From NCBI GenBank assembly GCA_012839345.1, contig DUNN01000023.1, positions 30,746-94,745 of the forward strand: DNA of 64,000 bases, written 5' to 3'. A program made the translations under genes and the position numbers. Each line of letters begins with the position of its first letter. The first letter of the stretch is position 1. The notes below the pieces were generated by a model, which worked only from the letters and a program-made list of their open reading frames with translations, made no database searches and was not told the DNA's origin. This stretch comes from Clostridiales bacterium. GTDB lineage: Bacteria > Bacillota > Clostridia > Oscillospirales > Acutalibacteraceae. This document shows positions 27,687-40,373 of this stretch, in pieces.

Positions 27687-28391
27687 TTAGCTCCATCTTC
27701 TGCTTTCGAGCTTTCGGGCGGTCAGGAAAACAAAAACCGCGATCACGCTCAAAAAGAACACAAGGCTGGAAATATCGAACGTGCCTTTGGTAAAGGCAGA
27801 GTAACGCGAATTGAACGAAATCCACTGAATCAGCTTCTGCACTACCGGCGAGGTGACCAGGCTAGAAATCTGATCGATCACAAGCAGCAGAATGGAAACA
27901 CCGAAGGTGGAAACCGCTGCAACCACCTGGCTCTGTGTCAGGGAAGAAAGAAACACGCCGATGGAAGCCATGGCAGCACCGTACAGCAGGGCCCCGAACA
28001 GGTTGCCGAAAATTAGCGGCCAGCTGGGGGATGAGAACAATCCAATTACCAGCACCGGCAACAGGCTTTCCAGGGTGGCAAAAGCAAACACCAGAAACGC
28101 TGCGAGGAATTTGCCCAACACAATCGAAGTGACCCCGACCGGCGCGGTCAAAAGCGCCTGATCCGTGCGGTTTTTGTTTTCCTCACTGAAGCTTCTCATG
28201 GTAACAATCGGAATAAACATCATGCTCCACATGAACATGGTACCGTAAACATTCGCAATATAAGAAGAGGAACGCAGCATCATGACCTGGTAAAAATAAT
28301 AGCCGTAAAGCAGTACCAGAACGCCAACGCATACGTACCCGATGGGGGAGTAGAAATACGCTTTCAATTCCCGTTTCAGAATTGCTTTCAT
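27687..28391 (-). CDS. ABC-2 type permease (GldF-like)
   Basis: MKAILKRELKAYFYSPIGYVCVGVLVLLYGYYF; RSFSEENKNRTDQALLTAPV. Confidence 0.9.
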   Translation of the reverse strand: MKAILKRELKAYFYSPIGYVCVGVLVLLYGYYFYQVMMLRSSSYIANVYGTMFMWSMMFIPIVTMRSFSEENKNRTDQALLTAPVGVTSIVLGKFLAAFLVFAFATLESLLPVLVIGLFSSPSWPLIFGNLFGALLYGAAMASIGVFLSSLTQSQVVAAVSTFGVSILLLVIDQISSLVTSPVVQKLIQWISFNSRYSAFTKGTFDISSLVFFLSVIAVFVFLTARKLESRRWS

Positions 28392-29374
28392 GCGGACTCT
28401 CCTCCTTTCATAGCGCCCTGAAGCGCCGCGTTGTCACGCAAATAAGACGCGCTGGTCAGGCGCAGGAAGACGTCTTCCAGCGAAAGGTCGGTATTGCGCA
28501 TGGCCAGAATCGGCCAATCCTTCTTCGCAGCAAAATGGAATAAATCACGACGCAGGTCGGTGCCTTCGCGTGCTTCCACGGAAAGCTCATAAACGCCGGG
28601 TTCCTTTTCGCCAAAGCTTTCGACGCTTACTACGTTTTTCAGTGTTTTCAGCCCGGCCTTAATTTCCTTTTCATCGCCCGCCATGCGCACAATCACCTTA
28701 TGCTCCGTGCTCAGATTATGGGCCAGGCTGTCCGGTGTACCGTCGGCCACCAGATTGCCCTTGTTGATGACTATAATTCGCTCGCATACCGCCTGAATTT
28801 CCGGCAAGATATGGGAGCTGAGGATAATGGTATGTTTTTTGCCAAGGCCTTTAATCAGGTTGCGGATTTCAATAATCTGCTTCGGGTCCAAACCAACCGT
28901 GGGTTCGTCCAAAATCAGAACAGGAGGGTTGCCGAGCAGAGCCTGGGCAATGCCGACGCGCTGCTTGTAGCCCTTGGAAAGGTTTGCAATCAGCCGGTTG
29001 TATACGTCGTTAATACGCACCAGCGTGCAGATTTCCCGGATATGTTTTTCACGTGGAAGCGTGACCTTTTTCAGTTCATACATAAAGTTCAGGTACTCCC
29101 GAACCGTCATGTCGGGGTAAAGCGGCGGAATTTCCGGCATATAGCCGATTAAGCGCTTCACTTCATTGGGGTTGTCAAGCGTATTGTATCCCCCTACCGT
29201 TACCACGCCGGAACTTGCCGACAGATACCCTGTAATAATGTTCATTGTGGTCGATTTGCCGGCGCCGTTCGGTCCCAAAAAACCGACAACTGTGCCTTCG
29301 TCCACAGAGAAACTGATATTGTTCAAAGCGACATTTTGACCATATCGCTTTGAGAGGTTCTTCACCTCAATCAT
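28388..29374 (-). CDS. ABC transporter ATP-binding protein (GldA-like)
   Basis: GFLGPNGAGKSTTMNIITGYL, LSKGYKQRVGIAQALLGNPPVLILDEPTVGLDP; start MIEVKN at 29374. Confidence 0.95.
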   Translation of the reverse strand: MIEVKNLSKRYGQNVALNNISFSVDEGTVVGFLGPNGAGKSTTMNIITGYLSASSGVVTVGGYNTLDNPNEVKRLIGYMPEIPPLYPDMTVREYLNFMYELKKVTLPREKHIREICTLVRINDVYNRLIANLSKGYKQRVGIAQALLGNPPVLILDEPTVGLDPKQIIEIRNLIKGLGKKHTIILSSHILPEIQAVCERIIVINKGNLVADGTPDSLAHNLSTEHKVIVRMAGDEKEIKAGLKTLKNVVSVESFGEKEPGVYELSVEAREGTDLRRDLFHFAAKKDWPILAMRNTDLSLEDVFLRLTSASYLRDNAALQGAMKGGESA

Positions 29375-29802
29375 CCTGCGTCCCTCCTGTATTTTAGCCG
29401 TTCTTTTCCGGCAGCCTGTCCGGCCGAAGCACAACATGACAACTTCCCATGGGGCCACGGCCGAAAATATCCGCTTCAAAATAGAAAAATCCGCCCGGAA
29501 AGGCTTTTCTAAAGACCGCGCAAAGCCACCCGACGTGATTTTTTCGGATTGTTTTTCGGATCATGGAATATGCACAAAAAAGAACATAGCTTATTTCAAG
29601 TCTATTCTATTTTAACAATTTGATTTCCGTAAATTGTAAACTTTCTTTTAAGAATCCCACGGTTTTTTATAAATTTTAGGTGATGGTCTTGTGAACATGC
29701 CGGTCACCGCAATTTTTTTGCCGCTTCTTGCCGAAATTTCTGCTAAAATCCCAGAAAAAAACAAAACGGACGCCGCAAGAAATTTCCTTGGCGCCCGGAG
29801 AT

Positions 29803-30099
29803 TTATTCCTTTTGATGGTCCGGCTCTTCCTGCCTGTTTTCGTTGATGTTGGGTTCCTTCGGCGGATTTTCCACCGTTTCCTGATTTTTAGTGGAAAACT
29901 TTTGCTGCTTTCGTTCCTTTGCGCGCTGAATGATCTCCAAAAGCACCGCAACAACAATGCCCGCGCAGAGGCCGATGGCGAGCCACGCATTTTCAGGGCT
30001 GGTAAAGGCAAAATAAGCTGCCGCTACCAAAAGAGCCAGATAAAACATCAGGCGTTTCCCATGTTCTTCCGACACTCCGAATTTTTTCAGCCATTTCAC
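29803..30099 (-). CDS. Small membrane protein of unknown function
   Basis: 98 aa, two hydrophobic segments, polar C-terminal tail. Confidence 0.55.
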   Translation of the reverse strand: MKWLKKFGVSEEHGKRLMFYLALLVAAAYFAFTSPENAWLAIGLCAGIVVAVLLEIIQRAKERKQQKFSTKNQETVENPPKEPNINENRQEEPDHQKE

Positions 30100-30168
30100 C
30101 GCCGGTCATCTCCCTGTTGAAATCAATCTTCAAACTTTGTATCGGCCTTGCCAAAGGAACCGCGCCGT

Positions 30169-30714
30169 TCAGATTTTCCCCTGCTCCAGAAGACGGGCCG
30201 TTTTTAAAATAAGAACCTGTGTTTTTGCATCAGTAATTTCATTATTCATAACCATATCCACGGCCTTTTTCACCGGGATGCGTTCCAACTGCAAAAATTC
30301 GTCTTCATCCGGGTCATCCGCCCCGAAAGAGGCGACCCGGCAGGCATACAGGTAGATAATTTCATTTCCGTAACCGGGGGAGGGGTACAGCTTTCCCATG
30401 TTCTGATAACCGGTTCCCGTAGTACCGGTTTCTTCGCGCTGTTCGCGTTTGATTGCCTCAAACGGGTCTTCGCCGGGTTCCAGCTTTCCGGCAGGCAGCT
30501 CCAACAGCGCCTCATGGTACGGGTAACGGTACTGACGCACAAAAAGCAGTTCGTTCTGTTCCGTCAGGGCCGCCACGCAGCATCCGCCGGGGTGGTCAAT
30601 GCATTCGCGCGTGGAAATTTTCCCGTTCTGCAGTTCCACCTTATCCACATGGAACCGCAGCACACGGCCTTTGTAATATTCTTTCTCTTCCAGCGTTTTT
30701 TCCATGAACTCCAT
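30169..30714 (-). CDS. NUDIX hydrolase, ADP-ribose pyrophosphatase-like
   Basis: HPGGCCVAALTEQNELLFVRQYRYPYHEALLELPAGKLEPGEDPFEAIKREQREETG. Confidence 0.93.
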   Translation of the reverse strand: MEFMEKTLEEKEYYKGRVLRFHVDKVELQNGKISTRECIDHPGGCCVAALTEQNELLFVRQYRYPYHEALLELPAGKLEPGEDPFEAIKREQREETGTTGTGYQNMGKLYPSPGYGNEIIYLYACRVASFGADDPDEDEFLQLERIPVKKAVDMVMNNEITDAKTQVLILKTARLLEQGKI

Positions 30715-30852
30715 TGTTATTACTCCTCACGGATTGTTCTGAAATGTTTGTTTCCCATTTGGTGCGACCCTTTGTCCGATTTTCTGCGTCCATGAAAGCC
30801 GCATGGTATTTGGACCTAACAAAGGCTTCGTGAATACAAATAAGAATCCACC

Positions 30853-31527
30853 TTATTTTTTATTCTCGCTGTAAGCGTAAGTATAGTTCTTGTCGTACTC
30901 ATACAGCTCACGGTAAATCTGTGCAGCGCGGGTGCGGTAAAAATCCATCACCTGCGAGGCTGCGTTCACTTGTGCCATGCTGCCGCCGGTAGCCTGTTCT
31001 TCCTCGCTGATTTTTTTCAGCGCGTCCGACTTGCTGCTTTCCCACTTTTTCTGTTCCTCAATGAGCTGTTTCGGCTTATCGCTGGAATCTGTTTTCATGT
31101 GGTTGGTCAATTCGGAATAGGCGTGGCCAATCTCCATCTGCCAGTAAACCGCGTATTTGTTAGAAACGTTGACCATATCCACGGTGGAAACCGCTTTTGC
31201 AGAGTCCTTGATATAGGCTTTATCAATGGGGTTCTGGGCAAATTTTTCATTGAATTCCTTATCGTCCGTCTGCACCGGAATGACCGGGCCATTCTGGGAA
31301 GTGGTCGGCTGGTTCGGAAGCGAAGACGATACTCCCGCCACGGAAGAGAGGGAAGAGGCGGATTCCGAAGCGGAAGTTCCGCTTTCCGGCGCGGAGCTGG
31401 GAGTACTTTGGCTGGAAACGACCGCACTGCTGCCTTCACCCTTATTCTGGTTAAACCCGCAGCCGGCCAACGCTGATGCTAAAATTGTGAGTACTAGTAC
31501 TGTGCTGAGTATCTTTCCGCTTTTCAT
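30853..31527 (-). CDS. Putative lipoprotein with LprI/DUF1311-like C-terminus
   Basis: Lipobox ASALAGCG; Ser-rich linker; HAYSELTNHMKTDSSDKPKQLIEEQKKWESSKSDALKKI. Confidence 0.6.
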   Translation of the reverse strand: MKSGKILSTVLVLTILASALAGCGFNQNKGEGSSAVVSSQSTPSSAPESGTSASESASSLSSVAGVSSSLPNQPTTSQNGPVIPVQTDDKEFNEKFAQNPIDKAYIKDSAKAVSTVDMVNVSNKYAVYWQMEIGHAYSELTNHMKTDSSDKPKQLIEEQKKWESSKSDALKKISEEEQATGGSMAQVNAASQVMDFYRTRAAQIYRELYEYDKNYTYAYSENKK

Positions 31528-31542
31528 CCGTCAGTTCCTCCT

Positions 31543-34086
31543 TTATTCTTGTGTGGTTTCTTCTTCCGTCTCGGTGGTTTCCTCCGCGTCCTCATCCGCT
31601 TCGGTTCCGGCATCTGCATCCGCGTCGCCTTCATCCGGCGGAAGATCGTCTTGCTCTTCGCCTTCTTCATGGGCGGTGCGAGCCAGTGTGACTACTTTGC
31701 TGTCTTCGTTCAGGCGCATGAGCAGAACGCCCTTCGCCGGACGTGAGCATTCGCGGATGGAATCTGCCGGAATGCGGATGATGATGCCGTCGGAAGCAAT
31801 CAAAATGATGTCATCGTCGCGGTTAACTACTTTGATGCCCGCAACGCATCCGTATTTTTCAACGTGATAATTCAGCAGGCCTTTGCCGCCTCTGGACTGA
31901 ATGCGGTAATCGGAAATTGGGGAAAGCCTGCCGTAGCCGGTTTCGGAAACCGTCAGCACCAAGCCACCCTCCCGCAGGGAGCTCATGCCCACTACGGTGT
32001 CGCCGTCTTTCAGGGTAATCGCCTTTACGCCGCGTGCCGTGCGGCCCATGGGGCGTACATCCGTTTCCGCAAACCGGATTGCCATGCCCAAGCGTGTGGC
32101 AATCAACAGTTCGGTCTTGCCGTCGGTCCGGCGCACCCAAGAAAGCTCGTCGCCTTCGTCCAAATCAATCGCGATGATGCCGCCCTTACGTGCGGTATCA
32201 TAGGCGCTCAGGCTGGTACGCTTGATAACGCCGTTGCGGGTAACCATAACCAGATAGCTTTCCTCGTCGAATTCGGGTACGCGGATCATGGAGGTCACGC
32301 GCTCGTCCTGCGCAATAGGCAGTAGGTTGGCGATGTTCATGCCCTTGCTGGTACGGGAACCTTCCGGAATTTCATAGCATTTCAGCCGGTATACGCGGCC
32401 GTAGTTGGTAAAGAACAGGACGTAGTCGTGGCTGTTGATAACGAACATTTCGCTGGCCACATCTTCTTCCCGGCGTGCCATGCCGCTCACGCCGCGCCCG
32501 CCCCTGCGCTGGGTACGGTAGGTATCCGTCGGCTGGCGCTTTACATAGCCGAAGTTCGTCAGGGTCAACACGCACTCTTCCTGAGGAATCAAATCCTCAA
32601 TGTCGACCTCTCCGCTGATGGCGGCAATTTCGGTACGGCGTTCATCGGTAAATTTGTTTTTCACCGCGATGGCTTCCTCTTTGACTATGGCAAGCACGCG
32701 GCCCTCGTTCGCTAGAATATCTTTAAAGTCAGCGATTTTCACGAGGAGGGCGGAAAGCTCATCCTCCAGCTTCTGCCGTTCCAATCCGGTCAAGCGGCCG
32801 AGCGGCATCTGCACAATCGCCTGCGTCTGCGGGTCATCCAGTCCGAAACGCTCGGTCAGGCGTTCCCTTGCGTTGGCAATGGAAGCAGAGGAACGGATAA
32901 TCTGAATCACTTCGTCGATATGATCGACGGCAACTTTCAATCCTTCCAGAATATGCGCGCGTTCCTCTGCTTTTCTCAGGTCAAACTGAATGCGGCGGCG
33001 GACAACGCTTTCCTGGAAGTTGATATATTCCTGAAGAATTTCTTTCAGCGTCAGTGTTTTCGGTTCCCCGTTCACAATTGCAAGCATGTTCACGCTGAAA
33101 GTCGTCTGCATCTGGGTATAAGAATACAACTGGTTCAAAATCACCTGCGGGGAAGCGTCGCGCTTTACCGTAATGACGATATGCATTCCCTGCCGGTCGG
33201 AGTGGTCCTCAATGTTGGAGATACCATCCAAACGCTTATCCTTGACCAGGTCGGCAATTGTTTCAATCAGGCGCGCCTTGTTCACCTGGTACGGCAGCTC
33301 AGTCACAATGATGTGGAAGCGGCCGTTCTTTTCCTCTTCAATTTCGGCACGGGCGCGCACGGTAATGCGGCCCCGGCCGGTTGCGTAAGCGGCGCGGATT
33401 CCGGAGCGGCCCATAATAATGGCCCCGGTCGGGAAGTCCGGCCCTTTAATGCTCTGCATCAGGTCATCCAGCGTGGCGTCCGGATGATCAATCAGGGTAC
33501 ACACCCCGTCGATGACTTCGCCCAGGTTATGCGGCGGAATATTGGTCGCCATACCCACGGCAATACCCGTGGAACCATTGACCAAAAGGTTCGGGAAATG
33601 GCTTGGCAGCACGGTGGGTTCTTTCAGGCGGTCGTCGTAGTTTGGCGTGAAATCCACCGTATCCTTGTCGATGTCCGCCAGCATTTCCACGGCAATCTTG
33701 CTCATGCGGGCCTCGGTATAACGGTAGGCAGCCGGCGGGTCGCCGTCCACGGAACCGAAGTTGCCGTGCCCGTCCACCAGCATATAACGCATGGAAAAAT
33801 CCTGTGCCAAACGCACCAACGCATCGTAAACGGAGGCGTCGCCGTGCGGATGGTACCGGCCCAGCACGGAACCGACGGTGTCAGCGCATTTGCGGTATGG
33901 CTTGTCCGGCGAAAGTCCGTTTTCAAACATGGTGTAAAGAATTCTTCTGTGTACCGGCTTCAAGCCGTCGCGCACATCCGGCAACGCGCGCGACACAATA
34001 ACGGACATGGAGTACTCTAGAAAGGATTTTTTCATCTCCTTTTCCAGATCCACGTTAATTATTTTTTCCTCAAATTGTTCATCCAT
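31543..34086 (-). CDS. gyrA: DNA gyrase subunit A
   Basis: [52 protein letters not shown]; start MDEQFEEKI at 34086. Confidence 0.97.
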   Translation of the reverse strand: MDEQFEEKIINVDLEKEMKKSFLEYSMSVIVSRALPDVRDGLKPVHRRILYTMFENGLSPDKPYRKCADTVGSVLGRYHPHGDASVYDALVRLAQDFSMRYMLVDGHGNFGSVDGDPPAAYRYTEARMSKIAVEMLADIDKDTVDFTPNYDDRLKEPTVLPSHFPNLLVNGSTGIAVGMATNIPPHNLGEVIDGVCTLIDHPDATLDDLMQSIKGPDFPTGAIIMGRSGIRAAYATGRGRITVRARAEIEEEKNGRFHIIVTELPYQVNKARLIETIADLVKDKRLDGISNIEDHSDRQGMHIVITVKRDASPQVILNQLYSYTQMQTTFSVNMLAIVNGEPKTLTLKEILQEYINFQESVVRRRIQFDLRKAEERAHILEGLKVAVDHIDEVIQIIRSSASIANARERLTERFGLDDPQTQAIVQMPLGRLTGLERQKLEDELSALLVKIADFKDILANEGRVLAIVKEEAIAVKNKFTDERRTEIAAISGEVDIEDLIPQEECVLTLTNFGYVKRQPTDTYRTQRRGGRGVSGMARREEDVASEMFVINSHDYVLFFTNYGRVYRLKCYEIPEGSRTSKGMNIANLLPIAQDERVTSMIRVPEFDEESYLVMVTRNGVIKRTSLSAYDTARKGGIIAIDLDEGDELSWVRRTDGKTELLIATRLGMAIRFAETDVRPMGRTARGVKAITLKDGDTVVGMSSLREGGLVLTVSETGYGRLSPISDYRIQSRGGKGLLNYHVEKYGCVAGIKVVNRDDDIILIASDGIIIRIPADSIRECSRPAKGVLLMRLNEDSKVVTLARTAHEEGEEQDDLPPDEGDADADAGTEADEDAEETTETEEETTQE

Positions 34087-34634
34087 TAGTGGGCACCTTC
34101 CTGATGATATTTTTCCTTCAGCTTCTTTTTCAGGACGGCCCGAACCTGTTCGCACTCGTCCTCGCTCATCGACCGTTTCGGAACAAACTTTACTTCGTCG
34201 ATTCCGGTGTATAAAAGAAATACCTTGGCGTCTTCATAGGCGCTGTTCAGAAATTCATAGGGAATATCCGCCCGGTAGCGGTCGGTGGAAATCTGTACGG
34301 ATTGTTCCCCGAACCCGGCGTTTTGGGCAGTAAACCGTTCCCGGTTCGCTTCGTAATAAGCAAATGCGCGCCAGCGCGCAAAGGAATGGATCATAACATC
34401 GCAGAACACCCCAACCAGCACACCGGCCACGGCAATTAGGGTGTAAAGCACATTTTGGGTAAATCCGGCGCTGAAGAACGCACGCAGCACCAGCGCGGCA
34501 AACACAATCGCACAGCCTGCGCCGCGCAGTCCGTTCAGCAAACCCTTTTTCATGCATGCCTTGGCCGCCGCGGTTTTAAAATCGGCGTAATCCGATTTGG
34601 TTACCAAAAAACTGACGGAAACGGAATTTTCCAA
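34086..34634 (-). CDS. YcxB-like family membrane protein
   Basis: Two TMs then [76 protein letters not shown] start with ggagg RBS. Confidence 0.65.
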   Translation of the reverse strand: MENSVSVSFLVTKSDYADFKTAAAKACMKKGLLNGLRGAGCAIVFAALVLRAFFSAGFTQNVLYTLIAVAGVLVGVFCDVMIHSFARWRAFAYYEANRERFTAQNAGFGEQSVQISTDRYRADIPYEFLNSAYEDAKVFLLYTGIDEVKFVPKRSMSEDECEQVRAVLKKKLKEKYHQEGAH

Positions 34635-34647
34635 CAGGGTTCCTCCT

Positions 34648-35211
34648 TCAGCCGAATTTTTGATACCGGGAAGCGAACGCATCGGCAAAGAAAGCGGAGA
34701 GCATCTCCCGGTGCGCCGCGTCCAGCCCGTCCTTTTTCACAATCAGCAGGAAGCGTTCCCGCCCTCCCACCAAGGCAACCAGGCCGGGGATTTCCACACA
34801 TCGGGCAAAATCCGTCCAGTATTCGGTAAAGCATTCCCGTTCGCTTTCCACCACAATGCTGTCGCGGTAAATGCGCACTTTCTGCGGCAGAGCCAGCAGC
34901 CGGTTGGATTCAAACGCCCGTTTCGCGCCGTTTTTGATGTCGGCGGGCTGCAGAAAGAAAAATACGGCTGCCAGACCCAGAAACGCAAGAATTCCACAAA
35001 TTGGACCAAAGAATGTGGAAAACTTCATGCGGTACACCGGAATGATGGAAGCGCAGAACACCGCCAGCGTGGCGCAGATACCCGCCTTAATTTCCCTGCG
35101 GTTCCACAGGGAAGCCGTGCTGACCGCCGCATAAAACGCGGACGCGTAATCTTCGGCGCGGATGGTTTGTTCCAGCGCTTCCATCGGCTCTCCTTCGTAA
35201 AATGTCGGCAT
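34648..35211 (-). CDS. YcxB-like family membrane protein
   Basis: Same architecture as neighbour: two TMs then VRIYRDSIVVESERECFTEYWTDFARCVEIPGLVALVGGRERFLLIVKKDGL. Confidence 0.6.
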   Translation of the reverse strand: MPTFYEGEPMEALEQTIRAEDYASAFYAAVSTASLWNRREIKAGICATLAVFCASIIPVYRMKFSTFFGPICGILAFLGLAAVFFFLQPADIKNGAKRAFESNRLLALPQKVRIYRDSIVVESERECFTEYWTDFARCVEIPGLVALVGGRERFLLIVKKDGLDAAHREMLSAFFADAFASRYQKFG

Positions 35212-35242
35212 ACGTTTCCTTTCCTGCGTTCTGTCGCATCCT

Positions 35243-35938
35243 TTATTTTACCGGCCGGGTTCCGGCAAACAGCATGGCCTGAACTTCCGGCAGAACTGCC
35301 GGTTCAATGCAGCGGAGCGGAAGAATGACGATCTGGCTGCCTATGTAAAGAACAATTAAGCCCTTCATGGTCAACCGCTGGATCGTTCCGTCGAGCGGAA
35401 TTTCCTCCCCGGGGCGGAAACCCATTTCCAGGTGGTCCGGATAGATTTTAATCCGGATTTCCTTTCCATCCGCCGCGGCTTTCGCTGAGTTTCGCAAATG
35501 ATACAGGGGGGATGGAACAACTAGAACTACCAAAAGCAGGCAAACAATTCCAAGCGAGGTAAATCCACCGCGCCCGGCAGCGCCCTGCAACAGATAATAC
35601 ACGCCGAGTACCAAGCCAAGCACCGCCGCAAACACGGAAAGCGCAATCCGCTTTTGTGTGTACTGCGTCTTGACCAAAACAGGAAAAATTTCCTGTTCTT
35701 TCAGCGTGTAATGAAGCGCGATTCCGGTGTTGTATTCCTCATATTCCGCCGCACCTTCATCGGCAACCAGCTCTGCTTCGGAGCCGTCCCACTCCACGCC
35801 TTCGGTTTCCTCTTCCGACTCTTCCGAGTCGAATTCGCCGGCACCCGGCACCTGTTGTTCCGCTTCCTCGGGGGCCCGTTCCCCCTGGGGTTCCGGAGGT
35901 TTCGCTGCCGTATCCTGCTCGTTTGCAAATTTTTTCAT
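35243..35938 (-). CDS. YcxB-like family membrane protein with acidic N-terminal extension
   Basis: Acidic low-complexity N-terminus, two TMs, EIRIKIYPDHLEMGFRPGEEIPLDGTIQRLTMKGLIVLYIGSQIVILPLRCIE. Confidence 0.55.
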   Translation of the reverse strand: MKKFANEQDTAAKPPEPQGERAPEEAEQQVPGAGEFDSEESEEETEGVEWDGSEAELVADEGAAEYEEYNTGIALHYTLKEQEIFPVLVKTQYTQKRIALSVFAAVLGLVLGVYYLLQGAAGRGGFTSLGIVCLLLVVLVVPSPLYHLRNSAKAAADGKEIRIKIYPDHLEMGFRPGEEIPLDGTIQRLTMKGLIVLYIGSQIVILPLRCIEPAVLPEVQAMLFAGTRPVK

Positions 35939-36048
35939 TTCTGAACTCTCCTTAAAGTATATAAAAATTGTCTTATACAAACAGTATAGCACATCATTGG
36001 AAATCGGTTCTGCTGTTTTTTGGCGCCTTTTGGCGCTTTGTTCCGCAG

Positions 36049-38046
<1,998 letters not shown>

Positions 38047-38361
38047 TTATGAATGAGTTTCCCGTTCCCTCGTTTTCCGGAACCGGACGGCATAAGGGAG
38101 GAGGAAATAGAGCACGACGACCCCGATTGCCGTAACCGCCAGAAGGAACCACAGGTTCATAGTGGGGACGGTCAGAAAAAGCCAGTTTAGTCCGATCAAT
38201 GCCAAAACCATGAACAGACCAAAAACATATTCAAACTTTCTGTATATTTTAATTTTATTATTACAATGAGGACAGATTATCGTTTTCTGATGTCGGCTTT
38301 CTTGTACCTGCCGGTACAAAAACCGTGCTTCACAGTAGGGACAGAGTGGAAGCTTCAGCAC
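38047..38361 (-). CDS. Small zinc-ribbon membrane protein (CxxC-x~20-CxxC type)
   Basis: CPYCEARFLYRQVQESRHQKTIICPHC then two TMs. Confidence 0.65.
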   Translation of the reverse strand: MLKLPLCPYCEARFLYRQVQESRHQKTIICPHCNNKIKIYRKFEYVFGLFMVLALIGLNWLFLTVPTMNLWFLLAVTAIGVVVLYFLLPYAVRFRKTRERETHS

Positions 38362-38424
38362 AACTGCAATCCTCCTTTCCCCGTTTCGGGCCTTTCGGAA
38401 CCGGTCTTAACCGTTTCACCCATG

Positions 38425-38841
38425 TCATCGATTTTTGAACGAATCCATCACAATGGTGTGCTCCATCGGATCCCGATGCGGGGGCGCCTTATGCCCGTGG
38501 TTCGGCGGGCCTCCCGGTGCGGGCGGGCGCCTTCTTACGGGCGGACGCTGCAGCCGCACAAAAAATGGGGAACAAAGAAAGAAAACAAAAAATGGTAGAA
38601 ACTGCAGCACCAAAAAGAGAATGCTGTACGTATTGACAAGAAAAAACTGAAGAACAAAAAGAATCATTCCCAGCAGAATCACAACCGCGGCAAAAGGATA
38701 AATTCCTCTGCTCATGGTAATGTTGGAATAACCGCCGCATTCCGGGCAGTGGTACTCGCCCTGCGTTTTCAAAATCCACGCGCCGATGATTCCAATCTTT
38801 TTTCCGCAGAAGGGACACTCGGTCTTTCCGAATTTCTTCAT
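38425..38841 (-). CDS. Small zinc-ribbon membrane protein
   Basis: CPFCGKKIGIIGAWILKTQGEYHCPECGG then two TMs. Confidence 0.6.
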   Translation of the reverse strand: MKKFGKTECPFCGKKIGIIGAWILKTQGEYHCPECGGYSNITMSRGIYPFAAVVILLGMILFVLQFFLVNTYSILFLVLQFLPFFVFFLCSPFFVRLQRPPVRRRPPAPGGPPNHGHKAPPHRDPMEHTIVMDSFKNR

Positions 38842-38963
38842 AAGCTCAGATGATCCAACCTTCCTATACGGACTTTCCCCGGAAACCGGGAGGAACCTTT
38901 GAAAAAGATGCCGTTGCGTAAAATTTACGGAAATGATGCATCTGTTTCGGATTAGTGTCCGTG

Positions 38964-39236
38964 TTAAACATTGGCGATTCCCTCAATAAAACCGGTGCGC
39001 TTCAAAAGCGTAGAAGAGGAAATCTGCGTGATATAGACGGTGACTTCTTGATTTTTCCCAGAACAGAGCACAAAAGACTTGGGCATTTCCATGGAAACGT
39101 TGACCACGCGGTTTTCTTTTTGTGCCCGCGCAAGGTAATCGCGGGTCACTTTGGAAATGGTGGAGGTCTCCATATCGAAAATCCCCAAAATATCTTCGAT
39201 TTTAATCACCGTGTCCTGTCCCAGATGCAAATACAT
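38964..39236 (-). CDS. remB: Extracellular matrix regulator RemB-like (DUF370)
   Basis: MYLHLGQDTVIKIEDILGIFDMETSTISKVTRDYL; between gyrB and recF as in other Firmicutes. Confidence 0.88.
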   Translation of the reverse strand: MYLHLGQDTVIKIEDILGIFDMETSTISKVTRDYLARAQKENRVVNVSMEMPKSFVLCSGKNQEVTVYITQISSSTLLKRTGFIEGIANV

Positions 39237-39284
39237 AACAATCCCTTTCTCCTCCAAGCCGCGTGCCGGCTGTTTTTTAGGCGC

Positions 39285-40373
39285 TTAGTTCGGGGTTTTG
39301 GGGCCGCTCTGTTCCACAAGCCGGCCGGCGCGCATTTCAAAGCTTTTGCCGGTGCGCAGCCGCCGGACAGTGTCGGGTTCGCAGCAGGTCATGAACACCT
39401 GGCAGTCTTCCAAGTGGTTCAGCAGGTAATCCTGCCGGCCGGAATCCAGCTCGCTCATCACGTCGTCCAGAAAAATCACCGGTTTTTCCCCTGTGCGTCG
39501 GCGCAGAACCTCCGCTTCCGCCAGCTTGAGCGCCAGCACTGCAGAGCGTTTCTGCCCCTGCGAACCAAACGCCCTTGCCGACTGGGAGTCAATGGTAATT
39601 TCAAGGTCATCGCGGTGCGGCCCCACTCCGGTATGACCGGAATAAAGATCGTCCCGCCGTGAATCGCGCAGCGCCTCCCGCAGATGATCGGCGCTTTTTA
39701 CATAACGGAGGCCGAATGCCTCTTTATTTTCACAGATACCGGCGTAAATGGTTTTGGCCGGCTCTTCGATTTGTCGAATGTATTCCATTCTTCCGCGCAC
39801 GACCTCCTCGCCGCAGCGCGCGAGCTTTTCGTCCCAGACTTCAAGGGTGTCCAACAGCTCGGAATGGTGGGGAATATCTTTCAGCAGCGCGTTTCGCTGC
39901 ACCAGCGTGTGATTGTACCGGGTCAGCAGCGCCGCGTAGGAGGGTTGAATCTGACACAGCGCGGAATCGATAAAATTCCGGCGGAACGCGGGGCCTTCCC
40001 GTACCAAAGAAAGATGTTCCGGGGAAAAAATCACCGCACAGAACGTACCGATTAACTCCGCCGCAGAACGCTTCGGAATCGCGTTCAGGCTTGCGCTGCG
40101 CCGGCCGTTTTCCACCCGGATGCGCGCGGTCTGTTCGCGGTCTTCACTGAAAAATGCCAGGTTCAGTTCGGCGTACGGTGCACCGTGACTAATGAGGTCT
40201 GCGTCTTTGGAACCACGAAACGAACGCCCGCCGGTAAACAGCCACATGGCTTCCAGCAGGTTGGTCTTTCCCTGTGCGTTTTTCCCGTAAATCACATTGA
40301 TGCCGCTGTCCGGCTCAAACTCGCCGGGCAGAAGATTCCGGTAACCGGAATACGAAAGGCGCAGGATATTCAC
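39285..40373 (-). CDS. recF: DNA replication and repair protein RecF
   Basis: NVIYGKNAQGKTNLLEAMWLFTGGRSFRG; SQGQKRSAVLALKLAEAEVLRRRTGEKPVIFLDDVMSELD. Confidence 0.97.
   Translation of the reverse strand: MNILRLSYSGYRNLLPGEFEPDSGINVIYGKNAQGKTNLLEAMWLFTGGRSFRGSKDADLISHGAPYAELNLAFFSEDREQTARIRVENGRRSASLNAIPKRSAAELIGTFCAVIFSPEHLSLVREGPAFRRNFIDSALCQIQPSYAALLTRYNHTLVQRNALLKDIPHHSELLDTLEVWDEKLARCGEEVVRGRMEYIRQIEEPAKTIYAGICENKEAFGLRYVKSADHLREALRDSRRDDLYSGHTGVGPHRDDLEITIDSQSARAFGSQGQKRSAVLALKLAEAEVLRRRTGEKPVIFLDDVMSELDSGRQDYLLNHLEDCQVFMTCCEPDTVRRLRTGKSFEMRAGRLVEQSGPKTPN

Noticed and set aside
26898-28016. 372-aa + strand ORF antisense to GldG/GldF genes
   Set aside because: Shadow ORF; opposite strand has recognised families
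30641-30649. Perfect TTATCCACA DnaA box
   Set aside because: Single isolated copy inside the NUDIX coding sequence; likely chance and not near the dnaA intergenic regions
32920-34020. 366-aa + strand ORF antisense to gyrA
   Set aside because: Shadow ORF; gyrA is certain
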